In this document: in pieces, positions 51,548 to 60,624 of the stretch
Layout of the letters: every line of letters starts with the position of its first letter
How positions within the stretch are numbered: the first letter of the stretch is position 1
NCBI RefSeq assembly: GCF_000172975.1
Contig: NZ_ABTR02000001.1
Coordinates: 1,588,501 to 1,652,500, forward strand
DNA: 64,000 nt
Direction: 5' to 3'
Origin: Dethiosulfovibrio peptidovorans DSM 11002
Lineage (GTDB): Bacteria > Synergistota > Synergistia > Synergistales > Dethiosulfovibrionaceae
Notes under the pieces: model-generated
What the model saw: the letters and a program-made list of their open reading frames with translations, nothing else
Database searches by the model: none
What the model was told of the DNA's origin: nothing
Translations under genes and position numbers: made by a program

Positions 51548-53578
51548 TTATTTCTTCTTCCAGGCGTCGTCCACCACCGAGCTTACTAGGTCGGTATCGG
51601 GGATGTAGGGCAGGGTTATGTGGTAGTCTCCACTGTATTTTTCGTTGACCTCTCCGCTGACCTCTATGGCGTGGTCGCAGCGGGCCCATGCTCTTCGGGC
51701 CACTCCGCCGAGGACGTCCCACATCATGGCGGACTTGAGGATCTCGTCGGTTCTCTCCGATCCGTCTAGGACCATTCCGAATCCTCCGTTGATGACCTTT
51801 CCTATTCCCACTCCTCCGCCGTTGTGAAGGGCGCAGAGGGTCATCCCTCTGGCGGCGTTTCCGGCGAAGCACTGGGTGGCCATGTCGGCGCAGATGTTGC
51901 TGCCGTCCTTTATGTTGGAGGTCTCCCTGTAGGGGGAGTCGGTTCCCGATACGTCGTGATGGTCTCTTCCGAGCATGACTGGACCTATCTCTCCCTTGCG
52001 TACCATCTCGTTGAACTTGAGGGCGATGTTAGTCCTTCCCTCGGCGTCCTGGTAGAGGATCCGGCACTGGGTTCCCACCACCAATTTGTTCTTCTCCGCA
52101 TCTCTGATCCAGATCCAGTTGTCGTAGTCCTGGGCCCTGCGGTTAGGGTCGATGCAGTCCATGGCGGCTTTGTCGGTCTTGCGAAGGTCTTCGGGGTTTC
52201 CGCTGAGGCAGCACCAACGGAAGGGGCCGTAGCCGTAGTCGAACAGGACCGGTCCCATGATGTCCTCGACGTAGGAGGGCCATATGAAGCCGTCGTGGGT
52301 GTCCTTGCCGTTTTTGCATATCTCCGTTACCCCGGCGTCGTAGACGGCTCTCATGAAGGAGTTGCCGTAGTCGAAGAAGTAGGTTCCCTTGGCCGTGAGC
52401 TTCTTTATGACCTGGTAATGTCTGCGCAGGGTCTCGTCCACCTTCTCGCGGAATTTTTCCGGAGCGTCGTGGAGCATGGCGGTGCGTTCCTCGAAGGTCA
52501 TGCCCGCGGGGCAGTAGCCTCCGTCGTAGGGAGCGTGGCAGGATGTCTGATCCGAGAGAAGGGGAATCTCTATGCCTTCTTTGTCCGCATACTCCAGCAG
52601 GTCCACTATGTTACCGTGATATGCGATGGAGAGAGGTTCCTTTTTCTCCATCGCCTCTTTGGCCATGGAGAAGGCCTCCTCGCAGGTCTTAGCGACTCGG
52701 CTGACCCAGCCCTGGCTGTGGCGGGTCTCTATGCGGGAGTAGTCCACCTCGGCGACGATTCCCACCCCTCCGGCGATCTCGATCGCCTTGGGCTGGGCTC
52801 CGCTCATGCCTCCCAGTCCGGAGGAGACGAACAGGATGCCGGCCAGGTTTTCCTTGGGGCCGACTCCCAGCCTCTGTCTGGCGGCGTTGAGGACGGTGTT
52901 GAAGGTTCCGTGGACGATTCCTTGGGGACCGATGTACATCCATCCGCCGGCGGTCATCTGGCCGTAGTTGGTAACTCCCAGCTGCATTCCCCTGTGCCAT
53001 TCGGCCTGGTTGTCGAATATGCCGATCAGGAGTCCGTTGGTGAGGATTACCCTGGGCGCATCGGGCTTGGATTTGAACAGTCCAAGAGGATGGCCGCTTT
53101 CCAGGACGAGGGTGGTGTCCTCGGTAAGCTCCTCAAGATATTTCTTTATGAGCCTGTACTGTAGCCAGTTTTGACATACCTGTCCGGTCTCTCCGTAGGT
53201 GACCAGCTCGTAGGGGTAGAGAGCTACGTCGAAGTCCAGGTTGTTGTCTATCATAACCTGGAAGGCCTTGCCGGCAGTGCACTTGCCCTTGTACTCGTCT
53301 ATGGGTTTGCCGTGGAGCTCTCCGGCCGGGCGATATCTGTAGGCGTATATCCGTCCCATGGTGCGAAGCTCCTCCATGAACTCGGGAGCCAGCTTTTCGT
53401 GAAGCTCCTTGGGGACGTAACGGAGGGCGTTTTTGAGAGCCAGCTCGGTCTCGGCCTTGCTGAGGTTCCAGCCCCTGTCGGGGGCACGGCGGATACCTTT
53501 GGCAAAATCGGGATACTCGGGAAGCTCGTTTCCAAGCTTTATGGTCATGGTTTTCTCTGTCATCTGGTTATAGTCCAT
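51548..53578 (-). CDS. hutU: Urocanate hydratase
   Basis: 676-residue enzyme that adds water to urocanate to give 4-imidazolone-5-propanoate. It uses tightly bound NAD. The NAD loop SSGLGGMSGAQPKAIEIAGG is near 222-242, and CPAGMTFEERTAMLHDAP and GRDHHDVSGTDSPYRETSNIKDGS are typical. The protein is longer than the roughly 555-residue form of Pseudomonas and Bacillus; its length matches the long form also found in animals. GGAGGTATTC precedes the ATG. It follows the cyclodeaminase gene by 72 bases. Confidence 0.96.
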   Translation of the reverse strand: MDYNQMTEKTMTIKLGNELPEYPDFAKGIRRAPDRGWNLSKAETELALKNALRYVPKELHEKLAPEFMEELRTMGRIYAYRYRPAGELHGKPIDEYKGKCTAGKAFQVMIDNNLDFDVALYPYELVTYGETGQVCQNWLQYRLIKKYLEELTEDTTLVLESGHPLGLFKSKPDAPRVILTNGLLIGIFDNQAEWHRGMQLGVTNYGQMTAGGWMYIGPQGIVHGTFNTVLNAARQRLGVGPKENLAGILFVSSGLGGMSGAQPKAIEIAGGVGIVAEVDYSRIETRHSQGWVSRVAKTCEEAFSMAKEAMEKKEPLSIAYHGNIVDLLEYADKEGIEIPLLSDQTSCHAPYDGGYCPAGMTFEERTAMLHDAPEKFREKVDETLRRHYQVIKKLTAKGTYFFDYGNSFMRAVYDAGVTEICKNGKDTHDGFIWPSYVEDIMGPVLFDYGYGPFRWCCLSGNPEDLRKTDKAAMDCIDPNRRAQDYDNWIWIRDAEKNKLVVGTQCRILYQDAEGRTNIALKFNEMVRKGEIGPVMLGRDHHDVSGTDSPYRETSNIKDGSNICADMATQCFAGNAARGMTLCALHNGGGVGIGKVINGGFGMVLDGSERTDEILKSAMMWDVLGGVARRAWARCDHAIEVSGEVNEKYSGDYHITLPYIPDTDLVSSVVDDAWKKK

Positions 53579-53650
53579 GTTAGAATACCTCCAAGTTCTT
53601 CAATGTCGTCGTCGGAGTTTCCTTGGTCGGGGCTCCGGCGATTTTTTTAT

Positions 53651-54280
53651 TTAGCTTATGGCGGCCTCGACTGCTTTCTCTATCGACGCAGACCCCTCCT
53701 CGATGAGCTTCAGGGTTTTCTCCATGTCGACTTTGGTCTTGTCGGCGAAGGCCTTGTCTTTGAGGCCCATCAGGTTGATCTTGACGTTGTAGGAGGCCGC
53801 TACCGCCGCGGCTCTGGCGAGGACGGCGGCGGATCCGGCGTCGGTGATCGCGTTGGAGTTGCCCTTTTCGCAGGCGATCTTGGCCAGCTCCATCATGTCC
53901 AGACACTTGGTCATGGTCTCGAAGGGAACCTCTATGGCCTTCTTCGTTGCCTGCTGTATGGCCTCGGAACGGGCTGCCTTCTCCTCGTCGGTTCCTTTGG
54001 GCATCTTGAGTGCCGCCATGAACAGGTTGAAGGCTTCCGTGTCTTTCTCCATCAGGTCCAGGAAGGTCCGGTGGAGCTCGTTGCCGTCGGAGCGGACCTT
54101 TTCCATCGCATCCCAGTTGTCCCTGTATTTTTCCTTGCCTACGGTCAGACTGGCGACCATGGAGCTGAGGGCGGCTCCCAGAGATGCGGCCAGAGCCGCT
54201 ACGCTGCCCCCTCCGGGAGCGGGAGAGTCGGAGGCTAGCTCCTCCACGAATCCTTTTACAGTAAGTTCGGAGAGTTTCAT
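53651..54280 (-). CDS. fchA: Formiminotetrahydrofolate cyclodeaminase / cyclohydrolase
   Basis: 209-residue helical enzyme of the FTCD_C family. It releases ammonia from 5-formimino-tetrahydrofolate to give 5,10-methenyl-THF; some homologues act as methenyl-THF cyclohydrolase. Markers: FVEELASDSPAPGGGSVAALAASLGAALSSMVASLT (residues 11-46, in parts), ATKKAIEVPFETMTKCLDMME and NSNAITDAGSAAVLARAA. It works with the separate formimidoyltransferase encoded upstream; in animals the two are fused. AAGGGG precedes the ATG. Confidence 0.9.
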   Translation of the reverse strand: MKLSELTVKGFVEELASDSPAPGGGSVAALAASLGAALSSMVASLTVGKEKYRDNWDAMEKVRSDGNELHRTFLDLMEKDTEAFNLFMAALKMPKGTDEEKAARSEAIQQATKKAIEVPFETMTKCLDMMELAKIACEKGNSNAITDAGSAAVLARAAAVAASYNVKINLMGLKDKAFADKTKVDMEKTLKLIEEGSASIEKAVEAAIS

Positions 54281-54305
54281 TTAAAAGACCCCTTTCTTTT
54301 CGTTT

Positions 54306-55550
54306 TTAGGCTACCTGTACGCCCTTTTTGTAGACCTCTACCACGGGAGATACCCCTGCGTGATAGGCTAGTATGGCGGGGCTTTCGCCGTCCAATAGAA
54401 GGAAGTCCGCCTGCTTGCCGACCTCCAGGCTTCCCACCTTGTCCTGTAGTCCCAGAGACCAGGCAGGGTTGAGGGTGGTGGCGACCAGAGCTTCCTCGAC
54501 GGTCATGTCCATGTTCATAACCCCGAGGCCGAACACGAAGGGTATGGACTCGGTGAAACAGGATCCGGGATTGCAATCGGTGGCGAGAGCCACCGGTACC
54601 CCCAGGTCGATCATCTTTCTTACAGGAGCGTAGGGCTTTTTGAGGCTGTAGGCGGTAGCGGGAAGGACGTCGGCTATGACTCCGTTTACCGCCATGGATC
54701 TCAAGTTTTTCTCGTTGGCTGCCAGCAGGTGTTCCGCCGATACCGTTCCGAGTTCCGCCGCAAGTCCGGCTCCTCCGGTGTCGTGGACCTCGTCGGCGTG
54801 GATCCTCAGCAGGAAGCCAAGGTCTCTGGCCTTCTCTAGGATCCTCCTGCTCTGGTCTACGGTGAAGACTCCTTCTTCGCAGAAGACGTCGCAGTATTTA
54901 GCTATTCCCTGTTCCTTTACTGCAGGAAGCATCTCCTCTACCATGATGTCCACGAACTTGTCCGGGTTTCCCTTGTACTCGGTGGGCACCGCATGGGCTC
55001 CCATGAAGGTGGGGGCTATGTCCAGAGGGGTTTCTCTGGCGATTCGACCTATCACCGAGAGCATCTTGAGCTCCGATTCGGTGGTGAGTCCGTAGCCGCT
55101 CTTTATCTCGAGGGTGGTGGTACCGAAGTTGAGGGCGGAGAGGACGTTGTCCAGGGTCGTCTCGAAGAGCTCGTCCTCGGTGGCCTCGTGGACCGATCTC
55201 ACCGAGGAGAGAATGCCTCCTCCTGCTTTGAGTATCTCCAGATAGGGAGTCCCGGCCAGCCTCATGGAAAACTCGTTCTCCCTGCGTTTTGCGAAACATA
55301 TGTGGGTGTGGGGGTCGACGAAACCCGGTATCATACAGGTTCCTTCACAGTCCACCTCCATGTCCACGTCCATCTCCTCCGCCTTGATCAGGATGTCTTT
55401 CTCGTCTCCTATGGCTGCGATGAGGCCGTTTTCGCAGAGCAGGGCGCCCTTTTCATAGGTCGCGACCCGGCCCTGATCGGATCCGGCCAGGGGCGCGTCG
55501 CCGCCGATGGGGGTGGTTATACGGGCGTTGCGGAAAAGGGTGGCCATCAT
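54306..55550 (-). CDS. hutI: Imidazolonepropionase
   Basis: 414-residue amidohydrolase that opens 4-imidazolone-5-propanoate to N-formimino-L-glutamate. Metal ligands: DPHTHICF near 78-85, the later HADEVHDTGG (zinc/iron His) and the aspartate in ATDCNPGS. Substrate-binding FAKRRENEFSMRLAGTPYLEI and SGYGLTTESELKML match the family. The frame extends to 55706 but the doublet ATG at 55550/55547 with GAGAGGAG upstream is the natural start. It begins 2 bases after the ftcD stop. Complete and normal in length. Confidence 0.95.
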   Translation of the reverse strand: MMATLFRNARITTPIGGDAPLAGSDQGRVATYEKGALLCENGLIAAIGDEKDILIKAEEMDVDMEVDCEGTCMIPGFVDPHTHICFAKRRENEFSMRLAGTPYLEILKAGGGILSSVRSVHEATEDELFETTLDNVLSALNFGTTTLEIKSGYGLTTESELKMLSVIGRIARETPLDIAPTFMGAHAVPTEYKGNPDKFVDIMVEEMLPAVKEQGIAKYCDVFCEEGVFTVDQSRRILEKARDLGFLLRIHADEVHDTGGAGLAAELGTVSAEHLLAANEKNLRSMAVNGVIADVLPATAYSLKKPYAPVRKMIDLGVPVALATDCNPGSCFTESIPFVFGLGVMNMDMTVEEALVATTLNPAWSLGLQDKVGSLEVGKQADFLLLDGESPAILAYHAGVSPVVEVYKKGVQVA

Positions 55551-55552
55551 CT

Positions 55553-56470
55553 TTAATTCTCCTCTCTCATAAGCTCCAGCAGCTTGAGCTCCAGTACCTG
55601 GTTGGGATCGAAGTCGTCTATCTGCATGTAGTAGGCCGCGCTGTCCAGCATGGCCGCTACCGGGATCATTCCGTATACCTCGGTGCCGTTTACGGTAACT
55701 CCCCAACGGGCCGCCTCCATACGGATGAACTCCAGGGCCCTGTATATGGCGGTTTTGTCGTAGTCGACTATGTTCATGCTGACCTGGACCATTCCCTTGT
55801 CCTCAAGGGCGAGGCCGATTCCCTTGACGGCGGTGAAGCCTCCGCCGGAGGCACGGACCCTCTTGCCAATGGTCTTGGCGATCTCGACGTCGGTGGTGTT
55901 CAGGTTGACGTTGAAGGCGACCAGGAACTTACGGGCCCCTATGACCGTGGCTCCTGCGGTGGGATGCAGCTTGGGCTCTCCCAGATCGGGATGGCGTTCG
56001 GGTTTTGTTATCTCTTCCTTGAGGCCCTCGTACTGTCCCTTGCGGATTACCTCCAGCCTGGTGCGGTCGGGGCGGATCGCCGCGTCCTCGTAGTAGTAGA
56101 CCGGGACGTTCAGCTCCTCGTAGAACCTTTTCCCGAAGGAGCGGGCCAGCTCGACGCATTCGTCCATGGAGATATCGCTGATGGGAGTGAAGGGGATGAC
56201 GTCGATGGCTCCCATGCGGGGATGGGCTCCTTTGTGTGTGTTCAGGTCTATGTTGTCCACCGCGACCTTGGATGCCGCCATCACGGCGTCGGAGATCGCC
56301 TGAGGCTCTCCGGCCAGGCTCACCACCAGACGGTTGTGGTCCTCGTCGGCTCTGTAATCGAAGAGGTAGCAGCCTTTCTGCTCTTTGAAGGGTTTCACTA
56401 TAGACTCGATAACGTCCTGTCTTCTGCCTTCGCTGAAATTGGGTACGCACTCGATCAACTGTTTAGCCAT
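55553..56470 (-). CDS. ftcD: Glutamate formimidoyltransferase
   Basis: 305-residue enzyme that moves the formimino group from formiminoglutamate to tetrahydrofolate, yielding glutamate. It begins IECVPNFSEGRRQDVIESIV, with RADEDHNRLVVSLAGE near 41-56 and NTHKGAHPRMGAIDVIPFTPI (77-97), typical of FTCD N- and middle domains. The cyclodeaminase is a separate protein here. GGAGGG lies before the ATG. It is placed 33 bases after the IclR gene. Confidence 0.94.
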   Translation of the reverse strand: MAKQLIECVPNFSEGRRQDVIESIVKPFKEQKGCYLFDYRADEDHNRLVVSLAGEPQAISDAVMAASKVAVDNIDLNTHKGAHPRMGAIDVIPFTPISDISMDECVELARSFGKRFYEELNVPVYYYEDAAIRPDRTRLEVIRKGQYEGLKEEITKPERHPDLGEPKLHPTAGATVIGARKFLVAFNVNLNTTDVEIAKTIGKRVRASGGGFTAVKGIGLALEDKGMVQVSMNIVDYDKTAIYRALEFIRMEAARWGVTVNGTEVYGMIPVAAMLDSAAYYMQIDDFDPNQVLELKLLELMREEN

Positions 56471-56503
56471 GGTTTTCCCTCCTGATATTTTAGGGCTAGA
56501 TCG

Positions 56504-57235
56504 CTATAAGGATTGCCCTATTTTTCTAGCCGCTTCCTGAAGATCCTCAAGCAGCTCTTCCTCTCGTCCGTCGAAACTGGTCGCCAGACCCGCTATGCCC
56601 AGTTGCGCTACGAAAGAACCTTTAGAGTCGAACAGAGGCACGCTGATGTCCCCTGCGTGTTCGATCCACTCCTCTTTGCTTATGGCGTAACCTCTAAGTC
56701 TGATCTCGTCGATATCTTTTCTGAGCTGGGCCGCTTTTTCATATCCTGATTTGTGCAGTATTTTCTCGCGAGCTTCCTTTCGACAATAGGCCAGAAGGAT
56801 TTTTCCGGTCGCTCCCGATTGAAGGGGGATCTTCATCCCCTTGTGGGCGACGAATTTAACCGACATAGTCGGTTCCACCGTGTGAATGCAGAGCCCCTCC
56901 TTTCCTTCCATGACGCTCATTATGGAGGTTTTGGAGGTTTTTTCCACCAAACTGCGCATTACAGGGTCGGAGATTCGGATAAGTTCGTCGTAGAAGGATA
57001 CGTTTCGGTGAAGAAGAAAAAACTTTATTCCCGGGCGATATTGATCGGTTTCTATGTCGCGGTAGATCCATTCCTGTTCCTCCAGGGAGGCCAGAAAGCG
57101 GTGAACGGTGCTTCTGGGGATATCGGTCTCCCTCTCTATGTCTCTTATGCTTAGGTTGTGTTGAGAGGAGCAGAGCAGGTTCATTATTCTCGCTACTTTC
57201 CCGACGGCGTCCAGCTTGTTTTTGCGTTCTGTCAT
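56504..57235 (-). CDS. IclR family transcriptional regulator, probable hut regulator
   Basis: 243-residue DNA-binding protein. The N-terminal winged helix-turn-helix (about 12-65, ending DIPRSTVHRFLASLEEQEWIYRD) is followed by a linker and the IclR ligand-binding domain with SGATGKILLAYC and SKEEWIEHAGDISVPLFD. The ATG at 57235 follows GGAGGTCC. It is the first gene of the operon with ftcD, hutI, fchA and hutU, so it probably controls histidine degradation in response to histidine or urocanate. This regulator type is less common for hut than HutC or HutP. Effector unknown. Confidence 0.9.
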   Translation of the reverse strand: MTERKNKLDAVGKVARIMNLLCSSQHNLSIRDIERETDIPRSTVHRFLASLEEQEWIYRDIETDQYRPGIKFFLLHRNVSFYDELIRISDPVMRSLVEKTSKTSIMSVMEGKEGLCIHTVEPTMSVKFVAHKGMKIPLQSGATGKILLAYCRKEAREKILHKSGYEKAAQLRKDIDEIRLRGYAISKEEWIEHAGDISVPLFDSKGSFVAQLGIAGLATSFDGREEELLEDLQEAARKIGQSL

Positions 57236-57327
57236 GCGGACCTCCAAAAATGGGACAGATTGTCTCAAATGTGACTACCCATAAATTAGCCCATTCCCGA
57301 TGTCTTGTCAATAAGGACGGTCGTGCC

Positions 57328-57362
57328 AAAAAGCCCGGACCTTTAAGGGCCCGGGCTTTTTC
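57328..57362 (-). terminator. Terminator after the YuiF-type permease
   Basis: AAAAAGCCCGG (57328-57338) faces CCGGGCTTTTT (57351-57361). It closes the hutH-permease transcript and insulates it from the IclR gene. Confidence 0.85.
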
Positions 57363-57401
57363 TTGGAGAGGTTCGTCTCGTTTGTACGTTTTTATCTCAA
57401 A

Positions 57402-58712
57402 TTAGAATATAACCAGCGATCCGATCATTGCGAAAACGATCAGTATGATGTTGTAGTGCAGAAAGGTCGGCACGCAGGTGTCCCATATGTGGTTGTGCTG
57501 TCCATCGGCGTTGAGCCCCGAGGTGGGCCCGAGGGTCGAGTCGGAGGCAGGAGACCCGGCGTCTCCAAGTGCCGCGGCCGCAGCTATGAGGCAGACCGTC
57601 GCGGCCGGAGAGAATCCCAGTTTTATGGCAAGAGGGCAGTAGATTGCGGCTATTACCGGAATGGTGCCGAAAGACGTTCCGATGCCCATCGTGACCAGAA
57701 GGCCGACTGTAAGCATGAGGAGGGCTCCGTAGGCTTTACTGCCTCCTACCATTCCCACGACGCTCTCGACCAGGAGATCGACCGCCTTGGTCTCCCTTAT
57801 TACTGAGCCATAACCGGCCGCTACGAGCATGATTATGGCTATCATGCCCATTATTCCGAGCCCTCCGGACATGACCTCGTCCAGGTTCTTCCACTTAATT
57901 GCGCCGGTCGCGACCATTATACCCAGTGCTGCTACGGCGCCCAGGGGCAGAGAGCTTGTCTTTAGCTGGATGACGAAGGCTACTACGACGGCGACAAGGG
58001 TCATCCAGTGGGAGGTGGTCATGTGTTCAGGTATTTCCTTGACGTCCTCCAGACCGGCTACAGGTCTGTCCTCGTAGTCCCTGTCCTTGTTGTAGGATAT
58101 AAATATGGCGACCAGAAGGCCTATGACCATTCCTGCTCCCAGGATCCAGGAGGAGTGCCATATGTCTCCGCTAGCCATGGTTATGCCGTTGGCGGTCATC
58201 TCCCTGGCGATGATTCCGTGGAAGATAAGTCCGAATCCTGCGGGAAGTGCGATGTAGGGAGCCTTGAGGCCGAAGGTCAAGGCACAGGCTACCGCCCTTC
58301 TGTCCTGCTTGAGTTTATTGAACAGTCCGAGCAGGGGCGGGATCAGTATGGGGATGAAGGCTATGTGGACCGGAATCAGGTTCTGAGAAAGACAGGCTAC
58401 GCCGGCGATGATGAGGAGCAGCATGTGCTTTTTATCCTTGACCACCTTGGTCAGCTTGACGCTGAGAAGCGAGGCCACTCCGGTCTTGCTGATTGCTACC
58501 GCCAGGGCTCCGAGGAGGACATAGCTCAACGCCGTCTCGGAGTTACCGCCCATTCCACCTATGAGGACGCTCATGGTCTCGCCTATAGGTATTCCTGCGG
58601 TTAGCCCTGCCACCAGGGCGGCGATTATAAGCGCTAATATTACGTTTAGATTGAGAAGACACAGGACTATCATGGTGCTGACTGAAAGTACCACGGGATT
58701 GAGCAATAGCAT
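57402..58712 (-). CDS. YuiF-type Na+/H+ antiporter family permease, likely histidine uptake
   Basis: 436-residue membrane protein with about twelve hydrophobic helices. It belongs to the NhaC-like/YuiF family; PVHIAFIPILIPPLLGLFNKLKQDRR (about 112-137, in parts), CALTFGLKAPYIALPAGFGLIFHGI and LGDAGSPASDSTLGPTSGLNADGQHNHIWDTC (about 388-419, in parts) are typical. YuiF is predicted in comparative genomics to import histidine in several Gram-positive hut operons, and this gene lies 103 bases after hutH, which supports that role. Transport of other amino acids cannot be excluded. Confidence 0.83.
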   Translation of the reverse strand: MLLLNPVVLSVSTMIVLCLLNLNVILALIIAALVAGLTAGIPIGETMSVLIGGMGGNSETALSYVLLGALAVAISKTGVASLLSVKLTKVVKDKKHMLLLIIAGVACLSQNLIPVHIAFIPILIPPLLGLFNKLKQDRRAVACALTFGLKAPYIALPAGFGLIFHGIIAREMTANGITMASGDIWHSSWILGAGMVIGLLVAIFISYNKDRDYEDRPVAGLEDVKEIPEHMTTSHWMTLVAVVVAFVIQLKTSSLPLGAVAALGIMVATGAIKWKNLDEVMSGGLGIMGMIAIIMLVAAGYGSVIRETKAVDLLVESVVGMVGGSKAYGALLMLTVGLLVTMGIGTSFGTIPVIAAIYCPLAIKLGFSPAATVCLIAAAAALGDAGSPASDSTLGPTSGLNADGQHNHIWDTCVPTFLHYNIILIVFAMIGSLVIF

Positions 58713-58815
58713 GGTGACGTCCCCCTTAGTCTTTTTTTCTTTTTGAGACGAACCGTATAAGAGTCACCTTTTAGGTGTCTCGTTCCAACGTCATCGTGCC
58801 GTTCTTGGGTCTGTA

Positions 58816-60348
58816 CTAGGCCAGTTCTCCCACTGCCTTCTCGACCGCTTCCACCAGGGCGCCGGATTTCACGACGGAGATGGCCTGGTCCATGAGGGGA
58901 TAGAGGAATACGTCCTTTTCTATGTAGGGAACTTCCTCTCGGAATCTATCGTAGGCCGCCTTGGTTCCCTTTCCAGGAGTCAAAGGCTTGGAGAAGTCTA
59001 TTCCCTGGCAGGCGGAGAGTATCTCTATTCCCAGGACCTTCTGGACGTTTTCCAGTATTCTGGTTCCCTTGAGGGAGGCCCAGTATCCCATTGATACGTG
59101 GTCTTCCTGGTTGGCCGAGGTGGGAATGGAGTCTACCGAAGCGGGATGGGCCAGTGTCTTGTTTTCCGACACCACCGCCGCCGCTGTGTACTGACTGATC
59201 ATGAAGCCGCTGTTCACACCGCTGTCGGCGATTATAAAGGGAGGCAATCCGTTGGAGAGGCTCTTGTCCACCATCCTGGAGACCCTGCGCTCGGAGATGC
59301 TTCCGAGCTCGGCCACCGCTATGCCGAAGAAGTCCATCGGAAGGGCTATAGGTTGACCGTGGAAGTTGCCTCCGCTGATGACGTCCTCCGAATCGGGGAA
59401 TATCAACGGGTTGTCCGTGACGGAGTTCATCTCCAGCTCGATGGTCTCCTTTATGAAGCGAAGGGCGTTTCTGCTGGCACCATGCACTATTGGGATACAG
59501 CGAAGCGAGTAGGCGTCCTGTACTCTCTCGTGTTTGAATTTCTCAATTATCTGGCTGTCCTGGATGAGTTTTCTGATGTTGGAGGCAACGTCGATCTGTC
59601 CCTGATGGGGTCGGATTGCGTGGGTTCTCTCGTCGAAAGCGTAGGGTACGCCGTGGAGGGCCTCCACCGAGAGGGCTCCTGCTATGTCGGCGGTCTTCGC
59701 TACTGTAAGGGCGTCCCAGAGGGCCAATGCTCCTAGACCGGTCAGGGCGGCGGTTCCGTTGTTGAGGGCCAGTCCCTCTTTAGGATGGAGGTGTATAGGC
59801 TTGAGTCCGGCCTTGCTCATAGCCTCCAGAGCGGACATGCGAACGCCTTTGTAGAAAACGTCTCCCTCTCCGAGCATCGAGACCGCTATGTGCGAGAGGG
59901 GGCAAAGGTCTCCACTGGCACCCACCGATCCCTGAGATGGAACGTGGGGGATGATGTCCAAGTTGAGGAAATTGACCATCTGGGTGAGAGTCTCCAAGGT
60001 GATGCCCGAATGTCCGGCGGTCAGTCCGTTGAGCCTGAGAAGCATGATGGCTCTGACGGTTTCAACTGGAAGAGGATCCCCTACTCCTACCGCATGGCTT
60101 CTCAGAAGGTTCTCCTGAAGAAGGGTGCATTTTTCTCTGTCGACGTTTACCGTAGCCAGATCTCCGAATCCGGTGGTGACACCGTATATTATCCTGTTGT
60201 CCTCCACCCATTTTTGGATCAGAGACGAGGCGTAGTTGACCTTTTTGATGGCCTCTTCCTCGATTTCTACGGCGTAACCGTTTCTTGCTACGTTGACAAG
60301 GTCCCTTAGGGTCAGGGAGTGACCGTTGATTTTAACGATATTGTTCAT
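58816..60348 (-). CDS. hutH: Histidine ammonia-lyase
   Basis: 510-residue enzyme that removes ammonia from L-histidine to give urocanate. The MIO cofactor is formed from A144-S145-G146 within GSVGASGDLCPLSH. YGVTTGFGDLATV (55-67) with the catalytic tyrosine Y55 and QDAYSLRCIPIVHG-like VQDAYSLRC are present. The ATG at 60348 has GGAGG about 10 bases upstream; an alternative ATG at 60357 is too close to it. A promoter with a long leader precedes it, and the permease follows 103 bases later. Complete. Confidence 0.95.
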   Translation of the reverse strand: MNNIVKINGHSLTLRDLVNVARNGYAVEIEEEAIKKVNYASSLIQKWVEDNRIIYGVTTGFGDLATVNVDREKCTLLQENLLRSHAVGVGDPLPVETVRAIMLLRLNGLTAGHSGITLETLTQMVNFLNLDIIPHVPSQGSVGASGDLCPLSHIAVSMLGEGDVFYKGVRMSALEAMSKAGLKPIHLHPKEGLALNNGTAALTGLGALALWDALTVAKTADIAGALSVEALHGVPYAFDERTHAIRPHQGQIDVASNIRKLIQDSQIIEKFKHERVQDAYSLRCIPIVHGASRNALRFIKETIELEMNSVTDNPLIFPDSEDVISGGNFHGQPIALPMDFFGIAVAELGSISERRVSRMVDKSLSNGLPPFIIADSGVNSGFMISQYTAAAVVSENKTLAHPASVDSIPTSANQEDHVSMGYWASLKGTRILENVQKVLGIEILSACQGIDFSKPLTPGKGTKAAYDRFREEVPYIEKDVFLYPLMDQAISVVKSGALVEAVEKAVGELA

Positions 60349-60428
60349 TTTGCTCATTGCCTCCCCCAAGTATTTGGTATAGTGGCCATTTTACAAAAAA
60401 CAACACAACGAAGTGATCCACTTGAACC

Positions 60429-60458
60429 ATTCTAGCATCTGTTTTTTCAAACTGTCAA
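60429..60458 (-). promoter_or_regulatory. Sigma-70 promoter of hutH
   Basis: On the minus strand TTGACA (60458-60453) and TAGAAT (60434-60429) with an 18-base spacer. The predicted leader is about 75 bases to the hutH start. Confidence 0.75.
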
Positions 60459-60562
60459 ACAAAACCTGAATTTACCCTACAATTTCATTGCATCGGTAGG
60501 TAGCTATCTAGATGTTGGGGTATCTCTCTACTGCGAGAGACGAATAGAGGGGCCGTTCTCCG

Positions 60563-60620
60563 TAGAGATATAAAGAGAGGGGCGATCGCAAATGCGATCG
60601 CCCCTCTCTTTATATCTCTA
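60563..60620. terminator. Terminator with a perfect 27-bp stem
   Basis: Arms 60563-60589 and 60594-60620, loop AAAT. GC-rich core with a GCGATCGC centre, and T/A-rich outer arms. It follows the DEAD-box gene and precedes the hutH promoter, so it insulates the two. Confidence 0.88.
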
Positions 60621-60624
60621 TTAG

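Noticed and set aside
51824-53164. 446-residue frame antisense to hutU
   Set aside because: Low-complexity Val/Gly-rich translation caused by codon bias in hutU; no ribosome site or motif.
60563-60620. CRISPR or repeat-array explanation of the large palindromes
   Set aside because: Each long palindrome occurs once, sits at a gene end and lacks spacers; they are terminators.
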